Source: Myxococcales bacterium (lineage in GTDB: Bacteria; Myxococcota_A; UBA9042). Taken from it: a stretch of 45,333 bases of DNA. Of the stretch, positions 32,707 to 40,834 are shown piece by piece; the first letter of the stretch is position 1; each line of letters begins with the position of its first letter. Under the pieces are notes generated by a model that saw only the letters and a program-made list of their open reading frames with translations, was not told the DNA's origin and made no database searches. The stretch lies in contig SHZD01000020.1 in the NCBI GenBank assembly GCA_009692465.1, forward strand, positions 1 through 45,333, written 5' to 3'. The position numbers were made by a program, and so were the translations under genes.

Positions 32707-32913
32707 CTAGGAGCGTGTCGGAGTATTCCGACTCGCTCCTAGCGCCGTCTGGCTAGACGGCGGCAACTGTCCGAAACTGCAGGGATTCACTCCGGGCAGT
32801 TCTCGGACAGTTGAGAATATTTGACTGGCTAGGAGCCTGTCGGATCGTAATAGATTCATTGTGTATAACCTGATAGACATTTCACAACCGATTGATTTCC
32901 GACAGGCTCCTAG
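32707..32913 (+). mobile_element. Family-1 MITE-like element, copy G
   Basis: This copy has the same 207-bp length, orientation and hairpin order as copy F and differs from it at roughly 10-15 positions, mostly in the AT-rich right part. It is bounded by CTAG at 32707-32710 and 32910-32913. The left CTAG is adjacent to the CTAG that closes the 185-bp element, giving a CTAGCTAG junction. Confidence 0.78.
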
Positions 32914-32960
32914 AGGCCAGCCAAGCCTGTTGCTGCCGATTCTCTCAGCCAAAACGGCCA
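32914..32960 (+). repeat. Repeat H, right half of the interrupted copy
   Basis: AGGCCAGCCAAGCCTGTTGC and the following block correspond to 30281-30326 of the uninterrupted copy. The remaining 45 bp up to the next gene hold nothing recognisable. Confidence 0.65.
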
Positions 32961-33005
32961 AGACTGCGCCTCAATCCGCTAGCGCCACTGCCGCCGCGCC
33001 AAAAA

Positions 33006-34019
33006 CTACCCGCTGGGGATCGGCGCGAATCCCACCTTGGCGTAATAGCCCTCAGCGCCCACCCCTGCCGACAGAACCACGCTGCACCGCGGCCCGGCAA
33101 TCGTGCTCACCGCCTGCAGCAGCGCTTTGCCAATGCCAGCGCGCTGATGGTCAGCGTGCACCGCCAAGTCCGCGACGTAGCACGTCCACGCGCCGTCGCA
33201 AAAACACCGAGTTAGGCCGACCAATGCGCCATTGCGCCGCACCGTAACCACCAGATTGGCGTGGGCGAACATGGTCGCCAGTCGGGCCGGATCTTGATGC
33301 GGCCGTCTGATCCCAGAGGAGGCGAACAGTTGGGCGATTTCGGCCGACGCCAGCCGCGTTTCACGAGCAATCACCATGTCTTGCCAGTCTAGGCCCACGT
33401 ACAATGGCAAGTGCTCGCGCAGCCACCCCAACACCTGTTCGGCATTTTGCTGGGGTGGAAACACCGGGTACCACACCTTGGCAATCCGACCGCGGTACAC
33501 CAGCCAGCTCATGCGCTTGATCAGCCGATCGGGGCCACCGTGGGCCACTGGAAACTGAAAAGTCGGCAGCCGCAACGCCTGCGTTAGCGCCAAATCGGCG
33601 TCGGACAACAGCGCAAATGGCACTTGGTTGCGCTGAACAAACGCGCGCTGAAATTCGGTGGTCTGGGTCGAGACGCCATAGATGGTGACGCCAAGCGTGG
33701 CAAACTCACTGGACAAATCGCGATACCCGCAGCTTTGCGGGGTACACCCACGGGCACCGGCGATCGACTCCCACCTCTGGCCAGCGGGGCCCAGCAGCGG
33801 CGGCTGGTCGGGGACGCCCGTGCGCGGGTAAAAAAACAGCACGGTGGGCTGGTGCAGATCGGCGAGCGCAACGGGCGCGCCAGTAGTAGCCGTCAGCGTC
33901 AGCTCGGGCAGCAGCGCCGCGGTCAAATGGTCGGCGGCGCCGTCGTCGTCGGGCACCGGCAGGTCGGCTGGCAGGGTGGTCAGGTCGCGCATAAGACCAA
34001 GCATAGCGCGCAAGGCCAT
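33006..34019 (-). CDS. Peroxiredoxin-GNAT acetyltransferase fusion protein
   Basis: This is a single 337-residue chain with two domains. Residues about 35-200 form an AhpC/TSA (redoxin/BCP-like) domain with VLFFYPRTG and GCTPQSCGYRD, giving candidate peroxidatic and resolving Cys92 and Cys97. Residues about 205-337 form a GNAT acetyltransferase domain with YVADLAVHADHQRAGIGKAL, the acetyl-CoA-binding motif, and a closing YYAKVGFAPI. The frame is continuous, with no stop or shift at the junction. The start is open: ATG 34019, 34004 or 33992 all precede the first domain and none has a clear ribosome site. It lies 24 bp downstream of the LysR gene on the same strand, so the two are probably co-transcribed. 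Confidence 0.8.
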   Translation of the reverse strand: MALRAMLGLMRDLTTLPADLPVPDDDGAADHLTAALLPELTLTATTGAPVALADLHQPTVLFFYPRTGVPDQPPLLGPAGQRWESIAGARGCTPQSCGYRDLSSEFATLGVTIYGVSTQTTEFQRAFVQRNQVPFALLSDADLALTQALRLPTFQFPVAHGGPDRLIKRMSWLVYRGRIAKVWYPVFPPQQNAEQVLGWLREHLPLYVGLDWQDMVIARETRLASAEIAQLFASSGIRRPHQDPARLATMFAHANLVVTVRRNGALVGLTRCFCDGAWTCYVADLAVHADHQRAGIGKALLQAVSTIAGPRCSVVLSAGVGAEGYYAKVGFAPIPSG

Positions 34020-34043
34020 GGGAGGCGATGCGGCCGATTGAGG

Positions 34044-34919
34044 CTAGACAGCGGACCCAGCCAGAAGTTGCAACTGCGCGACCAGCAACGCTTCCAGCTC
34101 GTGAAAGCGCCCGTCTTTGGGCAGTGGCCCCGCAATCGCCCACAGGCCGCAATGGGCGTCGGCAGGCAGATTGGCGCACACCAATTGGGCCCGCTCGTGC
34201 GGATCAAGCATGAAGTCCAGCATCGCGCCAATGCCAAAACCGGCCAGCACCAGCGCCTTGACCGAGGCCAAACTGTGCGCCACCGCAAAAGCCGGCGCAT
34301 CGCCGTCAATCAGACTGGGTTGACCGGGCAGGGCTTCGATCTCGACCAAGGTGAATTGTTTGAGTTCCTGTTCTTGCTGCACCAGCGCCAAGGGCCCAAA
34401 GTGATCGGCGCGGCCAAAAAACTGCAGGTTGTAGTCGGCTAGGCGCCAATAGCGCTCGGCTTTGGGTGGGCCAGCGGACGCCACCACCGCAAAATCGAGC
34501 GAACCGGCGTCAATTTGCTCCAACAAAGCCGCCGAGCGCGCCGTGCGCAGCTTCCAGTGCAACTCGGGAAAGGCCGCGCGCACCGGAGCCAACAGCTTGG
34601 GCACCAGATAGCTGGCCACGCTGTCCACCGCCCCCAAGCGCAAGTCGGTGTAGCCGCGCTCTGCCGCCCGCCGCACCGTGCGTGTCGCCGCCTGCACATC
34701 GAGCAGTACCGCGCGGGCGTGCGGCACCAGCGCCCGACCGGCAGCCGTCAGCGCCAGACCGCGGCCCTGACGTTCAAACAGCGGCGCACCGACGGCATCT
34801 TCCAGTAATTTCAGGTTTCTGCTTATGGCGGGCTGGGTTAGGTACACCACTTTGGCAGCGGCGCTGACCGAACCGGCGTCGACGACGTGCAGGAACTGGC
34901 GCAGGTGATCGAGTTCCAT
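34044..34919 (-). CDS. LysR family transcriptional regulator
   Basis: The 291-residue protein has the N-terminal winged helix (MELDHLRQFLHVVDAGSVSA, recognition helix around YLTQPAISRNLKLLEDAVGA, LFERQGRGLALTAAG) and a periplasmic-binding-like effector domain (about 90-290, LRLGAVDSVASYLVPKLLAP). All usual LysR landmarks are present. It starts at ATG 34919; a TTG 15 bp earlier overlaps the palindrome at 34923-34949. The co-directional peroxiredoxin-GNAT gene and the divergent lipoprotein gene are its most likely targets. The inducer is unknown. Confidence 0.93.
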   Translation of the reverse strand: MELDHLRQFLHVVDAGSVSAAAKVVYLTQPAISRNLKLLEDAVGAPLFERQGRGLALTAAGRALVPHARAVLLDVQAATRTVRRAAERGYTDLRLGAVDSVASYLVPKLLAPVRAAFPELHWKLRTARSAALLEQIDAGSLDFAVVASAGPPKAERYWRLADYNLQFFGRADHFGPLALVQQEQELKQFTLVEIEALPGQPSLIDGDAPAFAVAHSLASVKALVLAGFGIGAMLDFMLDPHERAQLVCANLPADAHCGLWAIAGPLPKDGRFHELEALLVAQLQLLAGSAV

Positions 34920-34922
34920 CGG

Positions 34923-34949
34923 CAATCCATGCAAATCAGTGATGGATTG
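34923..34949. promoter_or_regulatory. LysR-type operator: CAATCCAT-N11-ATGGATTG
   Basis: This is a perfect 8-bp inverted repeat with an 11-bp spacer whose inner bases are T and A, so it matches the T-N11-A rule for LysR-type boxes. It begins 3 bp upstream of the LysR start codon, where binding could block translation or transcription initiation (autorepression). It lies about 90 bp from the divergent lipoprotein start. Confidence 0.75.
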
Positions 34950-35036
34950 TAATCAGAACTATGCATTGGACGCAAGGGTTTTAGGTGGTTAGCCTGTGTG
35001 CCACGGCCGCCCCACGCGCTGGCCAAGGAAAATCCG

Positions 35037-36419
35037 ATGTCACGCCTTGCATTTTTGTTGCCCATTTTCGCTGTTGCCTGTGAGGGCGAACTGACCGTAA
35101 TTTCTGCGCCACAACCTGCACCATGGGCGCTCGATGCCGCGGTGGCCAGCGCCGATAGTGGCGAATCTCCTGCCGCTGCAGCAGCGCGCCCGACTCCGGC
35201 GACTGAACCGGCGAGCAAACCACCGGTCGTCGTCACCACCACCACCCCCGCTGCGCCGCAGGGCTTTGTCGTGCACGAATGGGGCACGTTCACCTCGGTG
35301 CAGGGTTCCGATGGCAGCACGCAGGACGGCATGCAGCACGAGGAAGAAGCCCTGCCCAAATTCGTGTATGGGCGCGCGCCGCTGGCGATGCACCAAAAGC
35401 AGATTGAAGGCCTGCCCGAAGGCTGCAACCAAAAGATGGAGACCCCGGTGGTGTACTTCTACACCGCCAAACCGGTCGAAGTGGCGCTCGATGTCACGTT
35501 TAAGCAGGGCATTATTAGCCAATGGTTTCCCTCTGGTACGACCATGGCCCCGCCGGTCGGCGCGCTAAGCAACAGCTTGAGCACTTCGACCAGCGGTCTG
35601 AACAACGGCAGCCTGCAGTGGAAGGTCCAAGTCGACCCGGCCATCGACATGGCCAAGGCGCCCAAAGTGGCGGCCGATAGCATCTGGCAACCGTCGCGCA
35701 ACACCAAAGCTACGCCGTTGCGCTTTGTGGGCCTGGACCATGAGCAGCAGCCGGTGGACCAAACGGAGCGCTTCCTTTTCTACCGCGGTTTGGGGCGCTT
35801 TACCTTGCCAGTCCAAGTGTTAGCGGGCGAAAAGGCCTTGCTGACGGTGCGCAACAGCAGCGGCGACAGCTTGCCGTTTGGGCTGCTGCTGCGGGCGACG
35901 ACTGACGGCAAAGGCGGGCTGGTGGAGCTCGGTTCTATCGGCGCGCAGACCGATCGCCAGACCTCCATTCCGTCGGCGGATGTGCCGCTGGCGACCGCGA
36001 TTAAACAGGCCAAAGCCAAGCTCAAAACGGCATTGGTGGCCTCGGGATTGTACGACGACGAAGCGCAGGGGATGGTCGATACCTGGCAGAAATCGTGGTT
36101 CACGACGCCAGGTGTGCGCTTGCTGTACGTGTTGCCGCAGCCGTGGACGGTCAAGCTGCTGCCGATGCAGATTGCGCCGGCCCCAACCCAAGTGGTGCGC
36201 ACTCTGGTCGGTCGCATCGAAGTGCTGACCACCGAAGACGAAGCTATTGCCAAGGCGATCGTGGTCCAGACCAAGGCCAGTGGCAAGCTGGAACAGGCCG
36301 TGAAGCTCGATCGCTTCATGGAGCCGCGCCTGCAGCGGGCCTGCCAGTTGCTCGACAAGGCGACCTACAAGGCGCATTGTGACAAGCTGCTCAAGTGGGC
36401 GGCCAATCAGGGCGATTAG
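35037..36419 (+). CDS. Putative lipoprotein of the HEWGTFTSV family (paralogue 1)
   Basis: The 460-residue protein starts MSRLAFLLPIFAVAC, a short signal with a lipobox-like end, then an Ala/Pro/Thr linker to about residue 75. The hallmark follows: FVVHEWGTFTSVQGSDG, a segment I have seen in conserved hypothetical proteins of Planctomycetes and Myxococcota. Further segments are RFLFYRGLGRFTLPVQVLAG and MVDTWQKSWFTTPGVRLLYV. No enzyme motif is evident. The ATG at 35037 has an AAGGAAA ribosome site. It is divergent from the LysR gene and 13 bp upstream of a shorter, diverged paralogue; the two are likely co-transcribed. Confidence 0.7.
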   Translation: MSRLAFLLPIFAVACEGELTVISAPQPAPWALDAAVASADSGESPAAAAARPTPATEPASKPPVVVTTTTPAAPQGFVVHEWGTFTSVQGSDGSTQDGMQHEEEALPKFVYGRAPLAMHQKQIEGLPEGCNQKMETPVVYFYTAKPVEVALDVTFKQGIISQWFPSGTTMAPPVGALSNSLSTSTSGLNNGSLQWKVQVDPAIDMAKAPKVAADSIWQPSRNTKATPLRFVGLDHEQQPVDQTERFLFYRGLGRFTLPVQVLAGEKALLTVRNSSGDSLPFGLLLRATTDGKGGLVELGSIGAQTDRQTSIPSADVPLATAIKQAKAKLKTALVASGLYDDEAQGMVDTWQKSWFTTPGVRLLYVLPQPWTVKLLPMQIAPAPTQVVRTLVGRIEVLTTEDEAIAKAIVVQTKASGKLEQAVKLDRFMEPRLQRACQLLDKATYKAHCDKLLKWAANQGD

Positions 36420-36432
36420 CTGGGAGGTACAG

Positions 36433-37767
36433 ATGAAGCTGGCAGCCAAAAGCGCAGTCGGATTAGCGATGTTGGCGGCGGTCCTGAACGCAACTGGGTG
36501 TGGTACCGACGCAGCTGGGACCCCAATGGATGCGGCCGTGGCTGCGGCAGATTCAGTGGTCGCAGCTGACTCCGAGACCACTGCGGAGACGGGCCCTGCC
36601 GCCGACGCTGCTGCCAGCAGCCCGGATGGCGCGTTGGGGGCACCGCCGACAGGGCTGACCGTCGCGCAATGGGCGACGTTTACGGTGTTTCATGCCACCG
36701 TCCCCGCCCAACACATTGCCGGCGTCGGCCGCCAAGAAGAGAGCCTGCCCGCCTTTGTTCACCGCCGCCCATTGGTGACCAAGGGCGCGGTCGGCGAGCA
36801 GTTGCCGCAACCGCCGCTGGCCAATGTGCAGACCGCCGGTGCGTTTTTTGGCGCGGCGACCGCCGGTGACTTCAGTTACGCCGTGACGCTACCTCAAGCT
36901 GTGGTGACCGCCGATTGGCCGCCGGCGGATTCGAATTTGCCTGCAGTCGGTGCTTTGACTGGCTTGCAGGCGGGCAAGGCCCAGTGGGCGCTGCATGTGG
37001 ATCCCAAAGCGACCGCCGAAGTGCCGCCAGCAGCCGCGGGTTCGCTGTGGGCCGGTCTGCGCAGCAACGGTGGTGCCCGCGTTCACCGAATCGGCGATCC
37101 AACGGCAGGCGACCACCAGTTGTTTTACCGGGCTTTGGGTAGCTTTTCGCCGCAACTGCGGATTAGCGCCAAGAAGAGCCAGTTTTCCGGCGGCTATGAC
37201 GGCATTGTCCACAACGACGGTCCGGCGATTGCGGCGGCGTGGTTGCTGCATTTGCACAGTGGCGGCGGCCTGTTGCAGCGCCTGTATGCGTTGCCGGCCA
37301 ACGCCGATTCGCCGTTTTCGCGCACGCCTAAGGAGTCGCCGCAAGCCTACTTTGCCATGGTCAAGACCGAGTTTGCCGCCGAGTTGCAGCAACAAGGGCT
37401 AACGGTCGCGCAAAGTCAAGCGCTAGTGGCGACGTTTACCCACAACTGGCTCAAGACCTTTGGTTTGCGGGTCATTGTGGTGGCGCCGACGGCGTGGGCC
37501 GACTCGTGGTGGCAGACGCAAGTCGAGCCCAAACCGGTCAGTGCTGTGCGGGTGCTTTTGGGCCGTTTTGAGTTGTTGACAGCCGAAGGCGAAGCGGAGT
37601 TGCTGCAGCAGATGGCCGCCGCCGCGCCCAAAATGGACATTGCGGTGGTGGACACTTTGGGTTTTTTTGCTGAACCCAAGGCCCGCCGTGCGGCTCAAGG
37701 GGCGGCATCGGCGGAGATGAAAGACTTTGCGAATAAGGTGTTGGCGGCGGCGGAGCAGCTACCTTAG
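36433..37767 (+). CDS. Putative lipoprotein, diverged paralogue of the preceding gene
   Basis: The 444-residue protein has a lipoprotein signal (MKLAAKSAVGLAMLAAVLNATGC) and an Ala/Asp-rich linker. It aligns with its neighbour segment by segment: AQWATFTVFHATV against HEWGTFTSVQGSD, QEESLPAFVHRRPL against HEEEALPKFVYGRAP, QLFYRALGSFSPQLRISA against RFLFYRGLGRFTLPVQVL, and FTHNWLKTFGLRVIVV against WQKSWFTTPGVRLLYV. The His and Glu of the HEWGTF hallmark are replaced, which suggests a changed or lost activity. It has a strong GGGAGGT ribosome site. Confidence 0.7.
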   Translation: MKLAAKSAVGLAMLAAVLNATGCGTDAAGTPMDAAVAAADSVVAADSETTAETGPAADAAASSPDGALGAPPTGLTVAQWATFTVFHATVPAQHIAGVGRQEESLPAFVHRRPLVTKGAVGEQLPQPPLANVQTAGAFFGAATAGDFSYAVTLPQAVVTADWPPADSNLPAVGALTGLQAGKAQWALHVDPKATAEVPPAAAGSLWAGLRSNGGARVHRIGDPTAGDHQLFYRALGSFSPQLRISAKKSQFSGGYDGIVHNDGPAIAAAWLLHLHSGGGLLQRLYALPANADSPFSRTPKESPQAYFAMVKTEFAAELQQQGLTVAQSQALVATFTHNWLKTFGLRVIVVAPTAWADSWWQTQVEPKPVSAVRVLLGRFELLTAEGEAELLQQMAAAAPKMDIAVVDTLGFFAEPKARRAAQGAASAEMKDFANKVLAAAEQLP

Positions 37768-37865
37768 GTAAACGAGCAAATAGGGGTTGTTCGGCGTCTC
37801 GCCGCCTGTCTTGGGGGTCGCGATGACCCCAGCTGTGGCCAGTTCGCCACGCGCTACCTACAAAC

Positions 37866-37886
37866 TTGGGGGCGCGCCGCCCCCAA
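37866..37886. terminator. Strong GC hairpin in a convergent gap, possible bidirectional terminator
   Basis: TTGGGGGCG and CGCCCCCAA form a 9-bp stem with a 3-nt loop. A second shorter hairpin (GGGGTC/GACCCC) lies at 37814-37830. Both sit between the ends of convergent genes. No T-run follows on either strand, so the role is uncertain. Confidence 0.4.
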
Positions 37887-37980
37887 ACCCGCGCGGTGGT
37901 CCACAACTGCGGCCCACATTCCACCTGCTGCTCAAGGAGTTTCCTGCTTCGTGGCTGCCGATTTGGCGGCATGCGGAACT

Positions 37981-40731
37981 CTATTGCAACACCACCTCGT
38001 CCACCAACACCGCGGTGGCATTGCCCGCCGTGGTGCCGAGGTCAAAGCGCACCTCAACCCGCTTGCCCTGCCACGCCACCAGATTCAAACACGCCTGCTG
38101 CCAGTCGCTATCCTTGGCGTTGCTCGCCCAATCGCCGGTGCCGATCGCAACTTGGCTGGCCTTGAGCAGTCCTTGGGCGCCGCCGCAAGTCGTGCAGGCG
38201 GCGAAGTCACAGGCGCCTTGCGGGTCAATCCGCATCAGTTCTGTAGCCTTGCCCTCGGCGTTGCCGCGAACCGTCACGGTGAACGGGTCGGCGGTCGCGC
38301 ACCCCTCGGAGCCGAACTCGGCGCTGAGGTACCGCCACTGAAAACAGAGTTTAGCCCCGCCAGCGGGTACACACAGCGATTGGCGCAAAGTGCGCTGACC
38401 CCCGGTCTCATTGTGCAGCAAGGCCATGGTCTTGCCTTGTTTGGCCTCAATCGGACCCAAATGCTGCACAGCGACCGCACCGTCCCCAGACAGCCAACCG
38501 GTCAGACCCTGTTCTAGGCTGCCATTGGCCAGCTCGGTGGTGCCTACCGTCGCCGCTGCATCGCCCAGCAACCGCAACTGCAACTGCCAGTCCTTGGTCG
38601 ATGGCGCCACCGGCAAGCCCGCTCCCGCGCCTTTGCCTGCCAAGGTGGTGCTCAGCCAATCGTGACCGGCGGCGTAGGCTTCGGCGTGGGTGACGCGCCC
38701 TGAATAGCCGACTACCGCAGCGGCGCCAGCGGCCAACAATTCCAAGGCCATTGAGCCATTGTAGCTGCTGTTGCACGCCCCGAGGTAGACGACCGAGCGC
38801 GGCATGCCCAGGGCGTGACGCTGCCAATAAGGAGGCAGAATTGCATAGTGATCGCCGTTGAGCACCGCCAGGCGCCCGTCGCGCAGATCGGCGGCGATGG
38901 CGGTCAGACACGATTGGGACTGGTTGGGGCCTTGCCCAAGGGCGCTGCAGACTTGGGTTTCGTTGCACGCGGCGGACAAACAAGTCGAATTGAGCGCTGC
39001 GTTGCTGCACGGAGTCTGCTGGACGGCGATGAACTCTTGGGCGCCGGGATGGTGCCAACCGAATTCTAGCCGCGCCGCCGCCGACAGGCCGCCAAAACCG
39101 GCGCCGCCATGAGCCACCATCACCACTAAGCCACGGCGCACGCCGATGGTCGCCGCCGCAAGAGGCGAAACCTGCGAGGTATTCACAAATGCGGTCAACC
39201 GCTTACACCCCGACGCGAACAACTCGTTGTTCAAGGTGCCAATTTCGTGCGGCGTTGGCACATCGGGGTCCAGAGTCGCCCCGCTATAACTGTCGGTCGC
39301 GGCACCCCCGCGATACACACCTGCAGGCGGGGTGACAATGCCCAGCAGCCCGCTGGCACTGCGCAACCACACGCCGCCGCTATCACCCACGTTTTCGCCC
39401 GCTTCTGCCACTTGGTCGTCGGCCAGCAGTTGAATCAAGATTTGTTTGCGCGCCGCCACCGGGCCGTCTTTGGCGGTCGCTTGCCCCAGCTTGGCCGCAT
39501 AATCTTGGGTCAGCTTCTGCAAGGTGGTGCACGCGCCGGGCGTTGGCGCCAGAATGTCCACCGAAGCGGGCAGCGACCAGATGTGCAGGGGCGGCAAATC
39601 AGCCGGCTGCTTGAGCGTGGCCCGCACCCGCAGACGCAGCACCTTGCCGACGTTTTGAGGGATCGGCACGCACGCCGCCCACTGGCCGTCCTGCGCCTGC
39701 CCATCGCAAGGTCCGGCGTCATCGCCCAAAATGGCAATACTGTCCAGAGGCTTACCGTCTGCGGTCACCGAAAATACGTCAACGGCGAGCAGTTTTGGCA
39801 GCACGGCGCTGTCGATCGCAATGCGCAGGCCGATTTGGGTCGCCGCAGCAGGGCTGAGCGCTTGATAAGGTCGCGGCCCACCGATGAACACCGGCTGACC
39901 CGGATACACCACAGTCAGCTTGTGGTGGACCGCTTGCCCGCCGCTGACCGCAGTAAACACGATGGGATTGTCGCCAACCGCCAACGGCACCGCGGCCGAG
40001 AAGCGCGGCAACTGGATCGACGCGCTGCCAAATTTTCCGTCGGCGTTGCTCCACGTCACCGATTGCGGCAAGCCCAAAACGTAACCGCTCAGTTCTATGC
40101 TGCTGGCGCTGGCCTCGATCCAGTCGCCACCGGCTGGCGAGGTGACGCGCACCGCGAATTGCGGCCACAGCTTGGCAGAGCAGGTGTCCGAAATCACCCA
40201 GGCGTGGGTGCAATCGGCCTTGACTCCACTGCAACTATCTGTCGTGCATGGGTTCGTGTCGTCGCACGGGCCGGCCGGTCCGCCTGTGCATGAGCCCGCC
40301 AAGCAAGTGTCGGTCAGCGTGCACGGGTTGCCGTCTTCACAGGGTTTGCTGTTGGCGGTGGCGGTGCAGCCTTGGGCGGGGTCGCAGGCGTCGTCGGTGC
40401 ACGGCTTGCCGTCGTCACAAGCGGCAGCCTTGCCACCCGCACAGGCATCGGCGATGCACGCTTCGCCGATCGTGCATGGGTTGCCGTCGTCGCACTTGCT
40501 TGTTTTGACAATGTATTCGCACACACCGTTCGAGCAGGCATCGATGGTGCACGGTTTGTGGTCGTCGCAGGCTTTGTCGGAGTTGCAGCCCGCGTCGATG
40601 GCTGTTGCCCCCGATTCACCGATGGAATCGGCAGAATCCGCAGCTTGGACCACGCCGGAGTCGACAGGGGTGGCGGCTGGTGCGGTGCCACAGGCCGCTG
40701 CCAGTAGCAAGATCCCCGAGAGGTACTTCAC
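37981..40731 (-). CDS. Cys-rich lipoprotein with predicted caspase/CHAT-like domain and jelly-roll C-terminus
   Basis: The 916-residue protein has a lipobox (SGILLLAAAC), an acidic linker and four or five CDDGNPCT.D.C Cys-rich units (about 48-185). An Ig-like module follows (about 195-285, VRVTSPAGGDWIEASASSIE). The central region contains GLVVMVAHGGAGF (His541) and SVVYLGACNSSYNG (Cys653), then LLAAGAAAVVGYSGRVTHAE. This is the order and local sequence of the His-Gly and Ala-Cys motifs in clan CD peptidases, CHAT in particular. A choice-of-anchor-like jelly roll ends the protein (about 755-916, VLVDEVVLQ). The His-Cys spacing (112) is long because of a Cys-rich insert. It uses a GTG start. 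It follows the MopE-like gene by 103 bp on the same strand. Confidence 0.6.
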   Translation of the reverse strand: MKYLSGILLLAAACGTAPAATPVDSGVVQAADSADSIGESGATAIDAGCNSDKACDDHKPCTIDACSNGVCEYIVKTSKCDDGNPCTIGEACIADACAGGKAAACDDGKPCTDDACDPAQGCTATANSKPCEDGNPCTLTDTCLAGSCTGGPAGPCDDTNPCTTDSCSGVKADCTHAWVISDTCSAKLWPQFAVRVTSPAGGDWIEASASSIELSGYVLGLPQSVTWSNADGKFGSASIQLPRFSAAVPLAVGDNPIVFTAVSGGQAVHHKLTVVYPGQPVFIGGPRPYQALSPAAATQIGLRIAIDSAVLPKLLAVDVFSVTADGKPLDSIAILGDDAGPCDGQAQDGQWAACVPIPQNVGKVLRLRVRATLKQPADLPPLHIWSLPASVDILAPTPGACTTLQKLTQDYAAKLGQATAKDGPVAARKQILIQLLADDQVAEAGENVGDSGGVWLRSASGLLGIVTPPAGVYRGGAATDSYSGATLDPDVPTPHEIGTLNNELFASGCKRLTAFVNTSQVSPLAAATIGVRRGLVVMVAHGGAGFGGLSAAARLEFGWHHPGAQEFIAVQQTPCSNAALNSTCLSAACNETQVCSALGQGPNQSQSCLTAIAADLRDGRLAVLNGDHYAILPPYWQRHALGMPRSVVYLGACNSSYNGSMALELLAAGAAAVVGYSGRVTHAEAYAAGHDWLSTTLAGKGAGAGLPVAPSTKDWQLQLRLLGDAAATVGTTELANGSLEQGLTGWLSGDGAVAVQHLGPIEAKQGKTMALLHNETGGQRTLRQSLCVPAGGAKLCFQWRYLSAEFGSEGCATADPFTVTVRGNAEGKATELMRIDPQGACDFAACTTCGGAQGLLKASQVAIGTGDWASNAKDSDWQQACLNLVAWQGKRVEVRFDLGTTAGNATAVLVDEVVLQ

Positions 40732-40742
40732 GGTGTCTCGTT

Positions 40743-40760
40743 GGCGACCTAGGCGTCGCC
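40743..40760. other. GGCGAC/GTCGCC hairpin in the leader of the CHAT-like gene
   Basis: A 6-bp GC-rich stem with a 6-nt loop lies 12 bp upstream of the GTG start, between the two large lipoprotein genes. It could attenuate read-through from the upstream gene or mask the weak ribosome site. No T-run is present. Confidence 0.35.
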
Positions 40761-40834
40761 GGGAAAGGGCCTGACAAGGCGGTCCCGCGACGGGCGAAGA
40801 GCTACCCTATAAACTCAAGGCCTTACGCCGCAAA

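Noticed and set aside
32311..32961. Small open frames of 70-105 codons within the repeat region
   Set aside because: The same frames occur in both copies because the DNA is duplicated. They run through hairpins and lack ribosome sites or protein-like composition.
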